The notes under the pieces are model-generated. The model did not search any database. It was not told the DNA's origin and saw nothing but the letters and a program-made list of their open reading frames with translations. Both the position numbers and the translations under genes were made by a program. Of a stretch of DNA of 64,000 bases, positions 26,971-35,984 are shown in pieces. The stretch comes from JALZVT01 sp039029135 (GTDB lineage: Bacteria; Pseudomonadota; Gammaproteobacteria; Pseudomonadales; Azotimanducaceae). The DNA is taken from contig JBCCGT010000007.1 in the NCBI GenBank assembly GCA_039029135.1, positions 1-64,000 of the forward strand. Direction: 5' to 3'. Positions within the stretch are counted from its first letter, which is position 1. Each line of letters starts with the position of its first letter.

Positions 26971-28218
26971 CTAACGCAGCCACACCTCGGGCACATAGTC
27001 TTCGACAAGCTGCGTCAGGCTGATGTTATGAATGCCGTGCTCGGCGCCCAGATCTTCGGCGAACTTCGACTTGCCGTTGGTGCGCACGAACAGCACGAGA
27101 TTGGGATACAGCGCCTTCAGCCACAGACCGGTGCGCAGGTTGTTCTCGCTGTCGCCCGTGCCGAGGATGACCACGGGTTCGCCCTTGCCCAGATCGATGC
27201 GCTCCCGCAGTCGGAACCAGATGTCCGGGTGCGAGATGTCCCCCTGCAGAACGAGACGCTCGTACTTGCTCGACAGACGCTTCTGCTCCTCGACGACCAG
27301 CATGCGGCGCTCGGCGTCGGTGTCGATGACGCACACCTGATCGAGCTCGTCTTCCGTACGACGCTCCAGCTCCTCGAGAATCGTCTGGCCGAAACGGCCG
27401 AATCCCGCGACGACGACGACGTCGCGCTCTGCTGTGCTGCGAAAGTGTTCTGAGAGCTGGTCCCGCACCAACCCCGCGGCGGCCAGGTGATAGGCGTTGA
27501 AACTCTCGCAGCTGCGCAGCAGCTCGGTGTCCTGCATCGCGCGCAGAAAACGTAGCCGCTGACAGTGCAGCACGATGCGACCTGCCAACCCCGGGCGGCG
27601 CGCGAGAATGCGGCTCGCCGCCTCGAACGACTGAAAGTCGTTGTCGCCAAACAGCATGACGCGCCGCGCGCGTCCAAGTCGCAGGCGCGACAGGAGAAAC
27701 TCCTCGGCCACGTCGCCGTGCACGACCGTGGCGCCGAAGCGCTGCTGGATCTCTTGTTCGCGCAGCAGATCGGTGCCGTCGGCAACGACGACCACCTGTG
27801 TGGTCTGATCGCGGCCGCGCAGCACCCGCAAATAGCTCAGCGTGAGCACGTTGGCACCGCTAATCACGATGTGATCGCGCAGCCGCCGCAGTCGCCAACG
27901 ATTGGGTGAGACGACGCGGATAACCGCTTCAATGACCGCGGATGCGGTCAGCAGCGGCGCGCCGAAGTACGCCAGCCAAAGCGCGATGCGGCCGAGCAGC
28001 GGTCCGTTCTGGGGTGTGCCCAGATCCAGTCCGCCGACCACGAACAGGCCCAGCGTGTAGTAAGCCTTGGCGAGCCAGGTGTCGGCGACGAGATCGGGCC
28101 GCTCGCTGACCTCAACGCCGCTCAACAGCCCCAGAAAGCCGAGCAGGAATAGCCCGGCCGCAGTGTGCCAGCGCCAACCGAGTGTGCGTGGCGCGAGATC
28201 TTCGCCTTCGAGAGCCAT
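26971..28218 (-). CDS. Membrane protein with tandem RCK/TrkA-N domains and a channel-like N-terminus
   Basis: This 415-residue protein has a hydrophobic helix at about 16-34, a pore-helix-like stretch (50-66), a second helix (76-102), then two Rossmann domains. The first (115-230) has a degenerate nucleotide loop (ISGANVLTLSY). The second (about 265-390) has an intact one, AGFGRFGQTI (271-280). The layout is that of a potassium-channel or transporter regulator, but where a TVGYG filter is expected there is VVGGLDLGTPQ. It may therefore be a non-K+ pore or a sensor. The start is ATG 28218, with an 11-bp triple repeat immediately upstream. Confidence 0.8.
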   Translation of the reverse strand: MALEGEDLAPRTLGWRWHTAAGLFLLGFLGLLSGVEVSERPDLVADTWLAKAYYTLGLFVVGGLDLGTPQNGPLLGRIALWLAYFGAPLLTASAVIEAVIRVVSPNRWRLRRLRDHIVISGANVLTLSYLRVLRGRDQTTQVVVVADGTDLLREQEIQQRFGATVVHGDVAEEFLLSRLRLGRARRVMLFGDNDFQSFEAASRILARRPGLAGRIVLHCQRLRFLRAMQDTELLRSCESFNAYHLAAAGLVRDQLSEHFRSTAERDVVVVAGFGRFGQTILEELERRTEDELDQVCVIDTDAERRMLVVEEQKRLSSKYERLVLQGDISHPDIWFRLRERIDLGKGEPVVILGTGDSENNLRTGLWLKALYPNLVLFVRTNGKSKFAEDLGAEHGIHNISLTQLVEDYVPEVWLR

Positions 28219-28234
28219 CAGTGTGCGTGTGTCG

Positions 28235-28267
28235 GGTGCGTGTTAGGTGCGTGTTAGGTGCGTGTCG
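28235..28267. repeat. Three tandem 11-bp repeats (GGTGCGTGTTA)
   Basis: Two identical copies (28235-28245, 28246-28256) and a third with two changes (28257-28267). The array lies between the RCK gene start and the cyclase-ATPase stop. It is about one helical turn per unit, so it could be a regulator binding array or a simple replication-slippage product. Confidence 0.8.
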
Positions 28268-28307
28268 TGGCAAGGAACCGTCAGGCGAACAGTATGGCCT
28301 CTGGCGC

Positions 28308-31022
28308 TCAGCCCGTCATGCCAATCTGCAGCGTACCGATCTCAGTATTGCCGACCGCCATCGCCGCGCGCACTACCGTGCGCCTGTCTTCCGCATAGCC
28401 CGCGCCGTATTCGCGCTCGAAGCCATCGTCGCCGAGCTCGGCGCGTGCCCGCGCGACGTCGGCTTCGAAGCGCTCCTGGTTGAAGGATTCAACCGGGGTC
28501 TCCAACCGCTCGCGAATGCGCGCGGCGCCGCCGATGAGATGTGCGGCCAGCGGCGCTCCATCGCGCGTGAGCAGCAGGTTCGCGAGAATCTCGAGGCAAT
28601 AGGCGATGGCGATCTGGGTGTCCAGCTCGGCATACAGTTCGAGGCTGCGGCAGTACTGGGCGATCGCCCGGGCGGTGTTGCCCTGCTGTGCCGCGACCTC
28701 GCCCAGGTTGACCAGCGCGGTCGCCATCGCGTGATCGTCACCGAGGGCCTGGCCGATGTCGTAACTCTCTTGATAGCACGCGGCCGCCGGTTCGAGCGCG
28801 CCAGAGATGTGGTGCCCCACGCCAAGTCCGATCAAGGCAAAACTCAGCCGTTCGCGGTTACCAGCATCGCGCAGGCGATCGCTCGCCTCAGTGAGGAGTT
28901 CGATGGACAGCTCGATGTCGCCGGCCCGCTGGGCGAGCGTGCCCAACTGAGCGAGCGCCGCGCCGACAAGTTCCGGCGCGTCGAGTTCGCGCGCAATGCC
29001 GAGCGCCTCCTCGCCCTTGTCCCGCCCCAGCTCGACCAGATTCTGCTGCCGCGCGAGGCCGGACTCGGCCAGCAGCGCCTGGGCGCGCTGGAGCGCGGGC
29101 AGGTCGTGTTCGGTGCAGCGCGCGAGCCAGCCGCGCGCCTCCGACAGGCGGCCACGCTGATACCAATAGAACCAGGCATCGGTCGCGATGCTGGTCGCGC
29201 TCTCCAGATCGTCCGCCGCAAGACCGTTTTCGAGCGCGGCGCGCAGGTTGTCCTGCTCGACGTCGATGTGCCCCATCACCTTGTCGCTGTCGGCGCGGCG
29301 CAGCATGGCCTCGCGCTCCCGTAGCCAGCCCGCGTAGTACTGCCGGTGCCGCGCCTGCAGATCCTCCAGTTCGCCCTCGGCGTCGAGCTGCTCAAGCGCA
29401 AAGTCGCGCAGTGTATGCAGCATCTGAATCCTGGGCAGCGCCTTGTCGCCGAGGACCTTGTCGAGACCCGCCGCACCGCCGTGATCGATGCGCAGCAGGC
29501 TCTTGTCGACCAGCGTCTCGACGTCGAGTTCGACGTCGATGTCACCGTCCAGGTCGCACACCGCCTGGGCGGCTTCGAAGGTAGCGCCGACGAACACGCT
29601 GAGGCGCTGCCAGAGCGTCTTCTCGTCGTCGTCCAGCAGATCAAAACTCCAGCTGATCAGGTCGCGCAGCGTGCGCTGATGATCCAGCAAATCGACCGAG
29701 CCGCCCTTGAGGACCTTCAACCGTTTGCTCATCGCACCGCGCAATCGGTCGGGCTCCATGGTGCGCACGCGTGCGGCGGCAAGCTCCAGCGCGAGCGGCA
29801 GCGCGTCCACCTGCTGCACGATGGCCAGCACGTCTTCCGCGTTGTCCTCGGTCAGTTCGAAGTCCGGGCGGACGCTCTGTGCGCGATCGACAAACAGCGC
29901 CACCGCCTCGAACTCGAGCAGTTCTGCGGTCGTCCGTCGACCCACCTCGCGCGGGGCCTCGAGCGGCGGCACAGGGAATACGCGCTCGCCGGAGATGCGC
30001 AGACTCTCACGGCTGGTCACTAGCAGTTTGAGTCCAGGAGCGCCGGCCAACAGCTTCGACACGGGCTTGGCGGCGCGGGTTACCTGCTCGAAGTTATCGA
30101 GAATTAGGAGCATGTTCCTGTCGGCGAGATACGCGCCCAGCGTGTCCGCAAGCGGCGTATCGGCCGCCTCCTTAACGCCGAGCGTCGCTGCGATCTGCGG
30201 CACCACCGACTTCGCATCGGTGAGCTCCGCGAGGCCGACGAAAAACACGCCGTCCTTGAATCGGCTCAACAGCTCCTGTCCCACTCGAACGCTCGCCCGG
30301 CTCTTGCCGGTGCCGCCGGGTCCGGTGAGCGTCACCGTCCGCACGCTGTCCTCCATCAACAGGTCGCGCAGTGCCGCGATCATCTGTTCGCGGCCGATGA
30401 ACGGCGTCGTCGGCCGCTCCAGGTTCGTCGGGTTCGGCGCTTTGACGCTCGGCGGTGAGAAGTCGTTCGGCAGTCCGGGAATGACCACCTGGATCAGCGG
30501 CTGCGGTTCCTGCAGATCCTTGAGATCAAAATCGCCCAGGTTTTTCAGCGTCAGCCCTTCGGCCGCCAGAGCAGGCTCGATCGCCGTGCTGAAATCGTCA
30601 GATAGCAGCAGCTGACCGCCGTGAGCGACGCCCGCGATACGCGCGGCCTCGTGAATGCACAGGCCGACGTAGCCCGTCTCCGACAGTCGCGGCTCGCCGA
30701 CGTGCGCACCCATGCGCACGCGGATCGGGCGGTGCGACCACTCGTGCCGCGCCAGAGCGCGCTGAGCCGCAACGGCACCGCGCAGACAGGAGGGTGCGTC
30801 GGGGAAACCGACGAAGAAGGCGTCGCCCTGGGTGTCGACGACCACGCCGCCCTCGGCCGCGAAGGCGCTTTCCATCAAGCGGTGGTGCGTGGCAAGCGCC
30901 TGCGCATACCCTTCGCTGCCCAGGCTCTGCAGGAGTCTGGTCGACCCCTCAATGTCGGTGAGCAACAGCCCTACCGTTCCAGTCGGCAGGTCGTCGCGCA
31001 ACCGCAGTTCACTCGTTTCCAT
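28308..31022 (-). CDS. Class III cyclase domain - STAND-type ATPase - TPR signalling protein
   Basis: This 904-residue protein (ATG 31022) has three parts. Residues 12-150 are a class III cyclase-like domain with metal Asp23 (LLLTDIEGST) and Asp67 (DTQGDAFF). Residues about 205-540 are an AAA/NB-ARC-like ATPase with Walker A GPGGTGKS (234-241) and Walker B NMLLILDNFEQ. Residues about 560-904 form TPR-like helices ending in a short tail. The usual adenine-specifying Lys and transition-state Asn positions look like Asp63 and His124, as in other fused proteins of this kind, so cyclic-nucleotide synthesis is uncertain. It probably senses a ligand or partner through the TPRs. A TTG at 31052 is an alternative start. 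It lies 86 bp downstream, in the sense of transcription, of the divergently long peptidase gene's stop (31140). Confidence 0.9.
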   Translation of the reverse strand: METSELRLRDDLPTGTVGLLLTDIEGSTRLLQSLGSEGYAQALATHHRLMESAFAAEGGVVVDTQGDAFFVGFPDAPSCLRGAVAAQRALARHEWSHRPIRVRMGAHVGEPRLSETGYVGLCIHEAARIAGVAHGGQLLLSDDFSTAIEPALAAEGLTLKNLGDFDLKDLQEPQPLIQVVIPGLPNDFSPPSVKAPNPTNLERPTTPFIGREQMIAALRDLLMEDSVRTVTLTGPGGTGKSRASVRVGQELLSRFKDGVFFVGLAELTDAKSVVPQIAATLGVKEAADTPLADTLGAYLADRNMLLILDNFEQVTRAAKPVSKLLAGAPGLKLLVTSRESLRISGERVFPVPPLEAPREVGRRTTAELLEFEAVALFVDRAQSVRPDFELTEDNAEDVLAIVQQVDALPLALELAAARVRTMEPDRLRGAMSKRLKVLKGGSVDLLDHQRTLRDLISWSFDLLDDDEKTLWQRLSVFVGATFEAAQAVCDLDGDIDVELDVETLVDKSLLRIDHGGAAGLDKVLGDKALPRIQMLHTLRDFALEQLDAEGELEDLQARHRQYYAGWLREREAMLRRADSDKVMGHIDVEQDNLRAALENGLAADDLESATSIATDAWFYWYQRGRLSEARGWLARCTEHDLPALQRAQALLAESGLARQQNLVELGRDKGEEALGIARELDAPELVGAALAQLGTLAQRAGDIELSIELLTEASDRLRDAGNRERLSFALIGLGVGHHISGALEPAAACYQESYDIGQALGDDHAMATALVNLGEVAAQQGNTARAIAQYCRSLELYAELDTQIAIAYCLEILANLLLTRDGAPLAAHLIGGAARIRERLETPVESFNQERFEADVARARAELGDDGFEREYGAGYAEDRRTVVRAAMAVGNTEIGTLQIGMTG

Positions 31023-31139
31023 AGTCGTGTACCGCGTCAGCGTCTCTCTCAAATTGCGTCCGTGAGAGACCGTCCCGTTCAGGCGTCGGGGCGCGAGAAG
31101 ATCTTCCCTGATCGTCGCCCCGACGCGGTTGCCGCTACT

Positions 31140-34100
31140 CTAAGGTTGCGGCTCGAAAACATAAACCTCCGTCGAGTCGCGACTGCGGAAGGTACCGCCA
31201 GAGCCCCAGGCCGGCAGCGCATCCGTCGGCGCATCAGTAGGCACAACGCCGCTTGGCGTCTCATCGCAATACTCGCAGCACTCGTCGTAGCAGCAGCCTT
31301 CGGACGGTCGCGCGCCAACTGCAGACGTCACCCCGCACTCGTCAGACATGAAGCGCCGCGTCCGCAACTCGAAGGCGAACTCGGACATGCCGTCCCAGCC
31401 GATGCGCGGGTCACCCGCGTCGAACGAAAAGCGCAGCGAGTTCGGCCCAATTTCGGTGACGCTGGCGTCAAGGAAACCGGCGGCGTCGACCTGATTGCTG
31501 AACCAGCGTATCCATCGTCGGCTGGGCTGCAGACGCAGACCGTACTCGGTAACCGAGCGCGGGACATTACCCGCGTAGTGAACGTCGACCGTGACGCGCG
31601 TGCCGCTCGAGGTCGCGCTGCACGAAACAATGTCTTCGCCGGGTTCGCCGGTGTCGCCGATCGGATCCGAGCAGTCAAACTGCGCGAGCGGTCGATACAG
31701 CCCACCCTTGAGCGTCTTGACGGTCACGTTGCCGGCCAAATCCACGTACTGGAAGGCCAGCGGCTTGGACGCGGCACCGGGCAGCGTGAGCACATAGGGC
31801 CCGGGCGCGCCCATGAGCATGCCGGTCGACACCGAGGTGACCATACCGGGTCCGCCCTCGACGCCGTCCAGATCCATGTAGATCAGCGCCACGATCTCTC
31901 TGATGCCGATGTTGTCCGTCGCATCCAGGGTCACCACGGCGTCGCCCGTCATCGGGTCCCTGGTAATCGTCTGTTCGATCACCACCGGCGATTCATAGTC
32001 GTCGTCAAACTCCGGCATCGAGGGATGCGCCAGCTCGACGGTGGCCTGGTCGTACACCCGCGTGGTTCCCGTGACCGGACCGCTGCCCTGCAGATTCCCA
32101 GGCTGGGTGCACTGAAACTGACCGCCCTGGAACGTGAAGGACTGCAGCGTGTCGCCGCCGCCGTCGAAGGTCGTAACCGCGCCGATAACGACGGGCACCA
32201 GCGCGTTCACGCAGGGATTCGGCTCGCCCACCCCGCTGTTCCAATCGGTTTGCATCACCGAAAAGACCGGATCCTGATCGAGGAAGTCTTCATAGGTGCC
32301 GCCGCGTACGACCACGCCGTGGACCTTGGTCTCCCCCTCGCCGACCGGGCGTAGCTGAAAGACGCGCTTGGTCGGCAGCAGCGGTCGGCCGGGCACACCC
32401 TGCGCGCCCCCCTCGTAGGTGAAGTAGCTGCCAGTGCTGGCGCTGACCTGGCTGATGGGGAAGGTCTCGACGCTGTTGGCCCCTTCTTCGATGATCGTCA
32501 GCGCCAGGGTGCCGACCGGCGTTCCCGTGTCGCCGCCCTCCGCGCCCTCACCGGCGCCGGTCTGGATGGATTCATCGATCGTGTATTGGGGCATGCCGAA
32601 GCCGGTCAGACCAATCATCGACTTCTCGTCATATTCGCCGAAGTCGAACTGGCCGAGGCCGTACTGCCACTTGGCCTTGATGATCGCCTTGCCCAGCGTC
32701 TCGCCGTCCGTGAGGAACGCGACAATCAGCGTGATCAGGCCCTCGGTGCCTCGATCGGAAACCTCGGTGTCGCCGTAGGCGAAGTTCATGGACCCAACCC
32801 ACGAGCCCATCTCCTGCACCCAGTCGCGGGCCGAGTTGGGCACGCCGGGCAGATCGAGCAGCGCCCAGGCGTCGGGAACGGTGAGCGCGCTGTGACAGCC
32901 GATGCTCAGCACCAGGCCGCTCAGCAGCCCGGCCGACTCGGACGAACGGACGATCTCCAGCGGATCGTCCGAGAAGAAGCCCGCCGCGGTTAGCAGACCG
33001 TTGTAGCTGAAGTGGGCGTTGACCACGCTCAGCGCCGCTACTTCACCGCTGCAGTCATCGCCGATGCCGAGGAACTGACAGCGCAGCTCCGCCGCCGTCC
33101 AGGTGTTGTTGTTCAGCGTTTCGAGCGGCACGTTGAGATTGGCGCTGAGCACGCGGTTGACGTCTTCGGTCCCGTCGATGAAAAAGTCGTAACCCGACGT
33201 CTGCACGCTGAGCAGGCTGAGCACGCCGTCGTTCGCCACGAACTTGGCGGCGGCGGTCAACATGTCCGCTGGCGTTTCGACCATGCGGGCGATCGATACA
33301 TCTTCGAGATACAGGAACCGGCCGCGGAACGGCTGCGGCACGGCGTCGACGTAGAATGCATCGGTGAGGTTGTAGCCTTCGGCAATAGCCGTCGCCAGCG
33401 CCGTGCCGATCTTCACCAGCAGGTCGGATGCGAACAGGCGCTCGTTGCCCGTGACCGTCTCGTCCGGCGTGAAGTACGGCGGAATGATGTCGAGGCTGCC
33501 CATGAGCTGCACGTACTCGATCGACGAGCCGGCGAGCTGAGCCTGGATGAACTCACGTATCTCGCTCGCGAGCGCGTTCTGGACCTCGATCGAACAGGGC
33601 ATCCTGTCGGCGTCATCGTAGATCGCGCTTGGCAGCGAAATCACCCGCGCCATCACGGCCGGATGATTGAAGAACGGCTGCATGTCGCTGATGAACTGAT
33701 CGAACTCCATGGCGGACATGCCGTGGGTCGCCCGCATGCGCTCGCGACTCGTGACAATCAGCGTTTTCGGTGACGCTTGCGAGACGAGCTCAACAACGCT
33801 TTCGGTCGAGGCGATGTCGCCGCCAACCAAGGTCTCGCCGTCGCAGGCCTCGGCATACAGTTCGTCGCGGTCCGCGGGGGCCGAGCCCTCCACGCGCAGG
33901 CTGAAGGGCGCGCCCGTGACGGTATCGCTCTCGTGCGGCACGACCGCAACGAACAAGCCCGTCTCGCCCGGGCCAATCTGCAGCAGCAGCCGTTCGGTTG
34001 CGGTGCCAAGCGACGCGGAGATCGCCTTGACGCGAATCGGATCGTCGGCGAGGGCGCCGATATTGAGCGCACCGAGATCACCGTAGTTGAGGTCGATGGC

Positions 34101-35984
34101 GGAGATGTTGCTGCCGTCTGGCATGCCGCCGGCAAGCTGTGACAGCGGAAAATCCGAAAACTCGAAATCGGCGCTGACCCAGGGGCTGGTCGCGAGCGGC
34201 GCGCTGACGAACGGCAGACTGACGAAGGGCAAACTGACGAACGGCGCGCTGACAAATGGCAGGCTGACGAAGGGCGCGCTGACGAAAGGCAGACTGACGA
34301 AGGGCGCGCTGACAAAGGGCACGCTCACGAAGGGCAGGCTGACAAAGGGAGCGCTGACGAAGGGTGCGCTGACAAAGGGCGCGCTGACCCAGGGCGCCAC
34401 CTCGACGTTGCTGTCAGAGCTGGTTACAAAAGCGACAAGGTCGTAGTCCGCGGGCGTGGTGAGCGTCAGCAGCACCTCGCCGCCTACCGGCAGCGCGCCG
34501 CCATTGGGACCGCGAATTTCAAACACCGCGATGTCGTCTTGATCCGCCAGCGTCCCGAGGCGGGTCGAGCCGACCGGCAGCGGCACGGCGCCTGCGATGC
34601 CGGCGCCCGTGGCCGCCGTACTGGCGCCTGCGATACCCGCGCGCGCATCCAGCTCGGCGGCGCTGATCACGGCGACGGTAAATCCGGCGCTGGCGCTCGC
34701 GCCGTCTGAATCCGTGACGACACAGGTGCCGCTGTAGTCACCCGGCGACAGTCCCGATGCGTCGAAGGTCGCCGCGGCGATACCGCTAGCGAGCGTCGGC
34801 ACGTCCTCGGTCTGTTGCCGCGTGATCGTGAGCGAGTTGCCGACGCTGATGTCGACAGTGTGCGTGTCGTTAACGCCCGGGTCCAGATAGCGGCAGACGA
34901 TCTCACCGCTGCCCCCCTCCGGAATCTCCACATCGCCCGCGCTCGCCAGCGGCGGCGCGTTTTCGATCACGAGCGCCGGCGTGTCGCCGACGCCGGTCAT
35001 CGCGATGAATGACTCGGAGCCGTCATCAACCGTGAGCTGGACGCTGGGGGTACCGTTGTCCGGAAACGACACGAGCGCATAGTCACCCGCCAGGGTGGTC
35101 GGCGCGAGCCCTGCCCCGCTGACCTCCCAGGTGCAGGATCGGCCGTTGGTGGTGGCGGAGGCCGTGCAGTCAAACGCCACAACGTCCCCTTCGAGCACGA
35201 CGGAGTTGTCCATCTGTCCGGGGTTGAAGGATAGCGAGGCGAACGTGCCCGCGGTCGCATCGATATAGAGCCAGCTCGGTCGACGGTCGTCCGCGGTGTC
35301 GAGTTCGATCGTCAGGGTGACGGTCGTGCCATCGGTCGGCAGCCCGCTGATCGAGACGCGCTGCCAGTCCGTGTCGAGAAAATCCGACGAGCCGCCAACG
35401 TCGATCGACATCGCACAGGGCGTGGCGCCGCAGGTCAGCGGTTTCGCCCGGCTCGCCGGATTCGGCAGATCGAGCGCCGCGCCCATACCGTTGCCAACCG
35501 CAAATGTGCCACCGAGACCGTCGTCCACGTCGATTCGCACGACGTCGCGGTCGCGTCGACCGCGATGCTCGTGGCTGAGCAGCCGAAGGGCAAAGCTGAT
35601 CTCCGCGCTGGTTGGTACGAAGCTGGAAGTAATCCGGGTGCTGCCTGCGGGCGCCCGATCGCCGCGCGCCGCCGGCATTCCCAGGCGAATCATGTTCGCG
35701 CTGCGGTTCGGTGCGACTTCAATGCCGCTGACGCTGTAGAAGGTAAAGTCGGCGGCGCCCTCTGCGTCGGTGACGACGACCTCGTCCACCGCCGTGACGT
35801 TCCAAGCGCCGGGCGCAGCCCCGGGGGCATCGCCCTCGACGTCGAAATCCGGATCGGCCCAAGCCGCCTGAGGCAGGCACAGACCGCCCGCCAGTAGGCC
35901 GCCGATGGCCGCCCGGACCACCGCCTGAGTCGGCCGAACCCGCGCGCCAAAAACCATGGCCAAGAATGCGTTCACCCCGGTCAT
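31140..35984 (-). CDS. Giant secreted C25-like (clan CD) cysteine peptidase with PFVSx pentapeptide array
   Basis: This 1614-residue protein has a signal peptide (to about AWA-D at 43-44). The N-terminal 450 residues are beta-sandwich-like (Ig/PKD-like, with EIPEGGSGEIVCRYLDPG). A repeat array follows at 531-605 (PWVSA, 12 x PFVS[A/L/V], PLATS, PWVSA). Residues about 705-1140 form a gingipain/C25-like catalytic region: TLIVTSRERM, then candidate catalytic His991 (VVNAHFSYNG) and Cys1030 (LVLSIGCHSAL), spaced like the gingipain dyad. The C-terminal roughly 470 residues are again beta-rich, with a cysteine-dense stretch (SEGCCYDECCEYCDE) near the end. It probably acts outside the cell on proteins. 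GGAGAAGGG precedes the ATG. The catalytic assignment is by motif spacing only. Confidence 0.85.
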   Translation of the reverse strand: MTGVNAFLAMVFGARVRPTQAVVRAAIGGLLAGGLCLPQAAWADPDFDVEGDAPGAAPGAWNVTAVDEVVVTDAEGAADFTFYSVSGIEVAPNRSANMIRLGMPAARGDRAPAGSTRITSSFVPTSAEISFALRLLSHEHRGRRDRDVVRIDVDDGLGGTFAVGNGMGAALDLPNPASRAKPLTCGATPCAMSIDVGGSSDFLDTDWQRVSISGLPTDGTTVTLTIELDTADDRRPSWLYIDATAGTFASLSFNPGQMDNSVVLEGDVVAFDCTASATTNGRSCTWEVSGAGLAPTTLAGDYALVSFPDNGTPSVQLTVDDGSESFIAMTGVGDTPALVIENAPPLASAGDVEIPEGGSGEIVCRYLDPGVNDTHTVDISVGNSLTITRQQTEDVPTLASGIAAATFDASGLSPGDYSGTCVVTDSDGASASAGFTVAVISAAELDARAGIAGASTAATGAGIAGAVPLPVGSTRLGTLADQDDIAVFEIRGPNGGALPVGGEVLLTLTTPADYDLVAFVTSSDSNVEVAPWVSAPFVSAPFVSAPFVSLPFVSVPFVSAPFVSLPFVSAPFVSLPFVSAPFVSLPFVSLPFVSAPLATSPWVSADFEFSDFPLSQLAGGMPDGSNISAIDLNYGDLGALNIGALADDPIRVKAISASLGTATERLLLQIGPGETGLFVAVVPHESDTVTGAPFSLRVEGSAPADRDELYAEACDGETLVGGDIASTESVVELVSQASPKTLIVTSRERMRATHGMSAMEFDQFISDMQPFFNHPAVMARVISLPSAIYDDADRMPCSIEVQNALASEIREFIQAQLAGSSIEYVQLMGSLDIIPPYFTPDETVTGNERLFASDLLVKIGTALATAIAEGYNLTDAFYVDAVPQPFRGRFLYLEDVSIARMVETPADMLTAAAKFVANDGVLSLLSVQTSGYDFFIDGTEDVNRVLSANLNVPLETLNNNTWTAAELRCQFLGIGDDCSGEVAALSVVNAHFSYNGLLTAAGFFSDDPLEIVRSSESAGLLSGLVLSIGCHSALTVPDAWALLDLPGVPNSARDWVQEMGSWVGSMNFAYGDTEVSDRGTEGLITLIVAFLTDGETLGKAIIKAKWQYGLGQFDFGEYDEKSMIGLTGFGMPQYTIDESIQTGAGEGAEGGDTGTPVGTLALTIIEEGANSVETFPISQVSASTGSYFTYEGGAQGVPGRPLLPTKRVFQLRPVGEGETKVHGVVVRGGTYEDFLDQDPVFSVMQTDWNSGVGEPNPCVNALVPVVIGAVTTFDGGGDTLQSFTFQGGQFQCTQPGNLQGSGPVTGTTRVYDQATVELAHPSMPEFDDDYESPVVIEQTITRDPMTGDAVVTLDATDNIGIREIVALIYMDLDGVEGGPGMVTSVSTGMLMGAPGPYVLTLPGAASKPLAFQYVDLAGNVTVKTLKGGLYRPLAQFDCSDPIGDTGEPGEDIVSCSATSSGTRVTVDVHYAGNVPRSVTEYGLRLQPSRRWIRWFSNQVDAAGFLDASVTEIGPNSLRFSFDAGDPRIGWDGMSEFAFELRTRRFMSDECGVTSAVGARPSEGCCYDECCEYCDETPSGVVPTDAPTDALPAWGSGGTFRSRDSTEVYVFEPQP
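34170..34394 (-). repeat. 15-unit array of 15-bp repeats encoding PFVS[A/L/V] pentapeptides
   Basis: 225 bp in the C25-like peptidase gene encode 15 contiguous pentapeptides: PWVSA, then 12 copies of PFVSA, PFVSL or PFVSV, then PLATS and PWVSA. Third codon positions vary between units (for example GTC-TTC against GTC-TTT partners) while the residues Pro-Phe-Val-Ser stay fixed. This shows selection on the protein rather than very recent duplication. There are no spacers, so it is not a CRISPR array. Confidence 0.95.

Noticed and set aside
34170..34394. CRISPR array
   Set aside because: The units are 15 bp, contiguous, in frame, and without spacers; they encode a peptide repeat.
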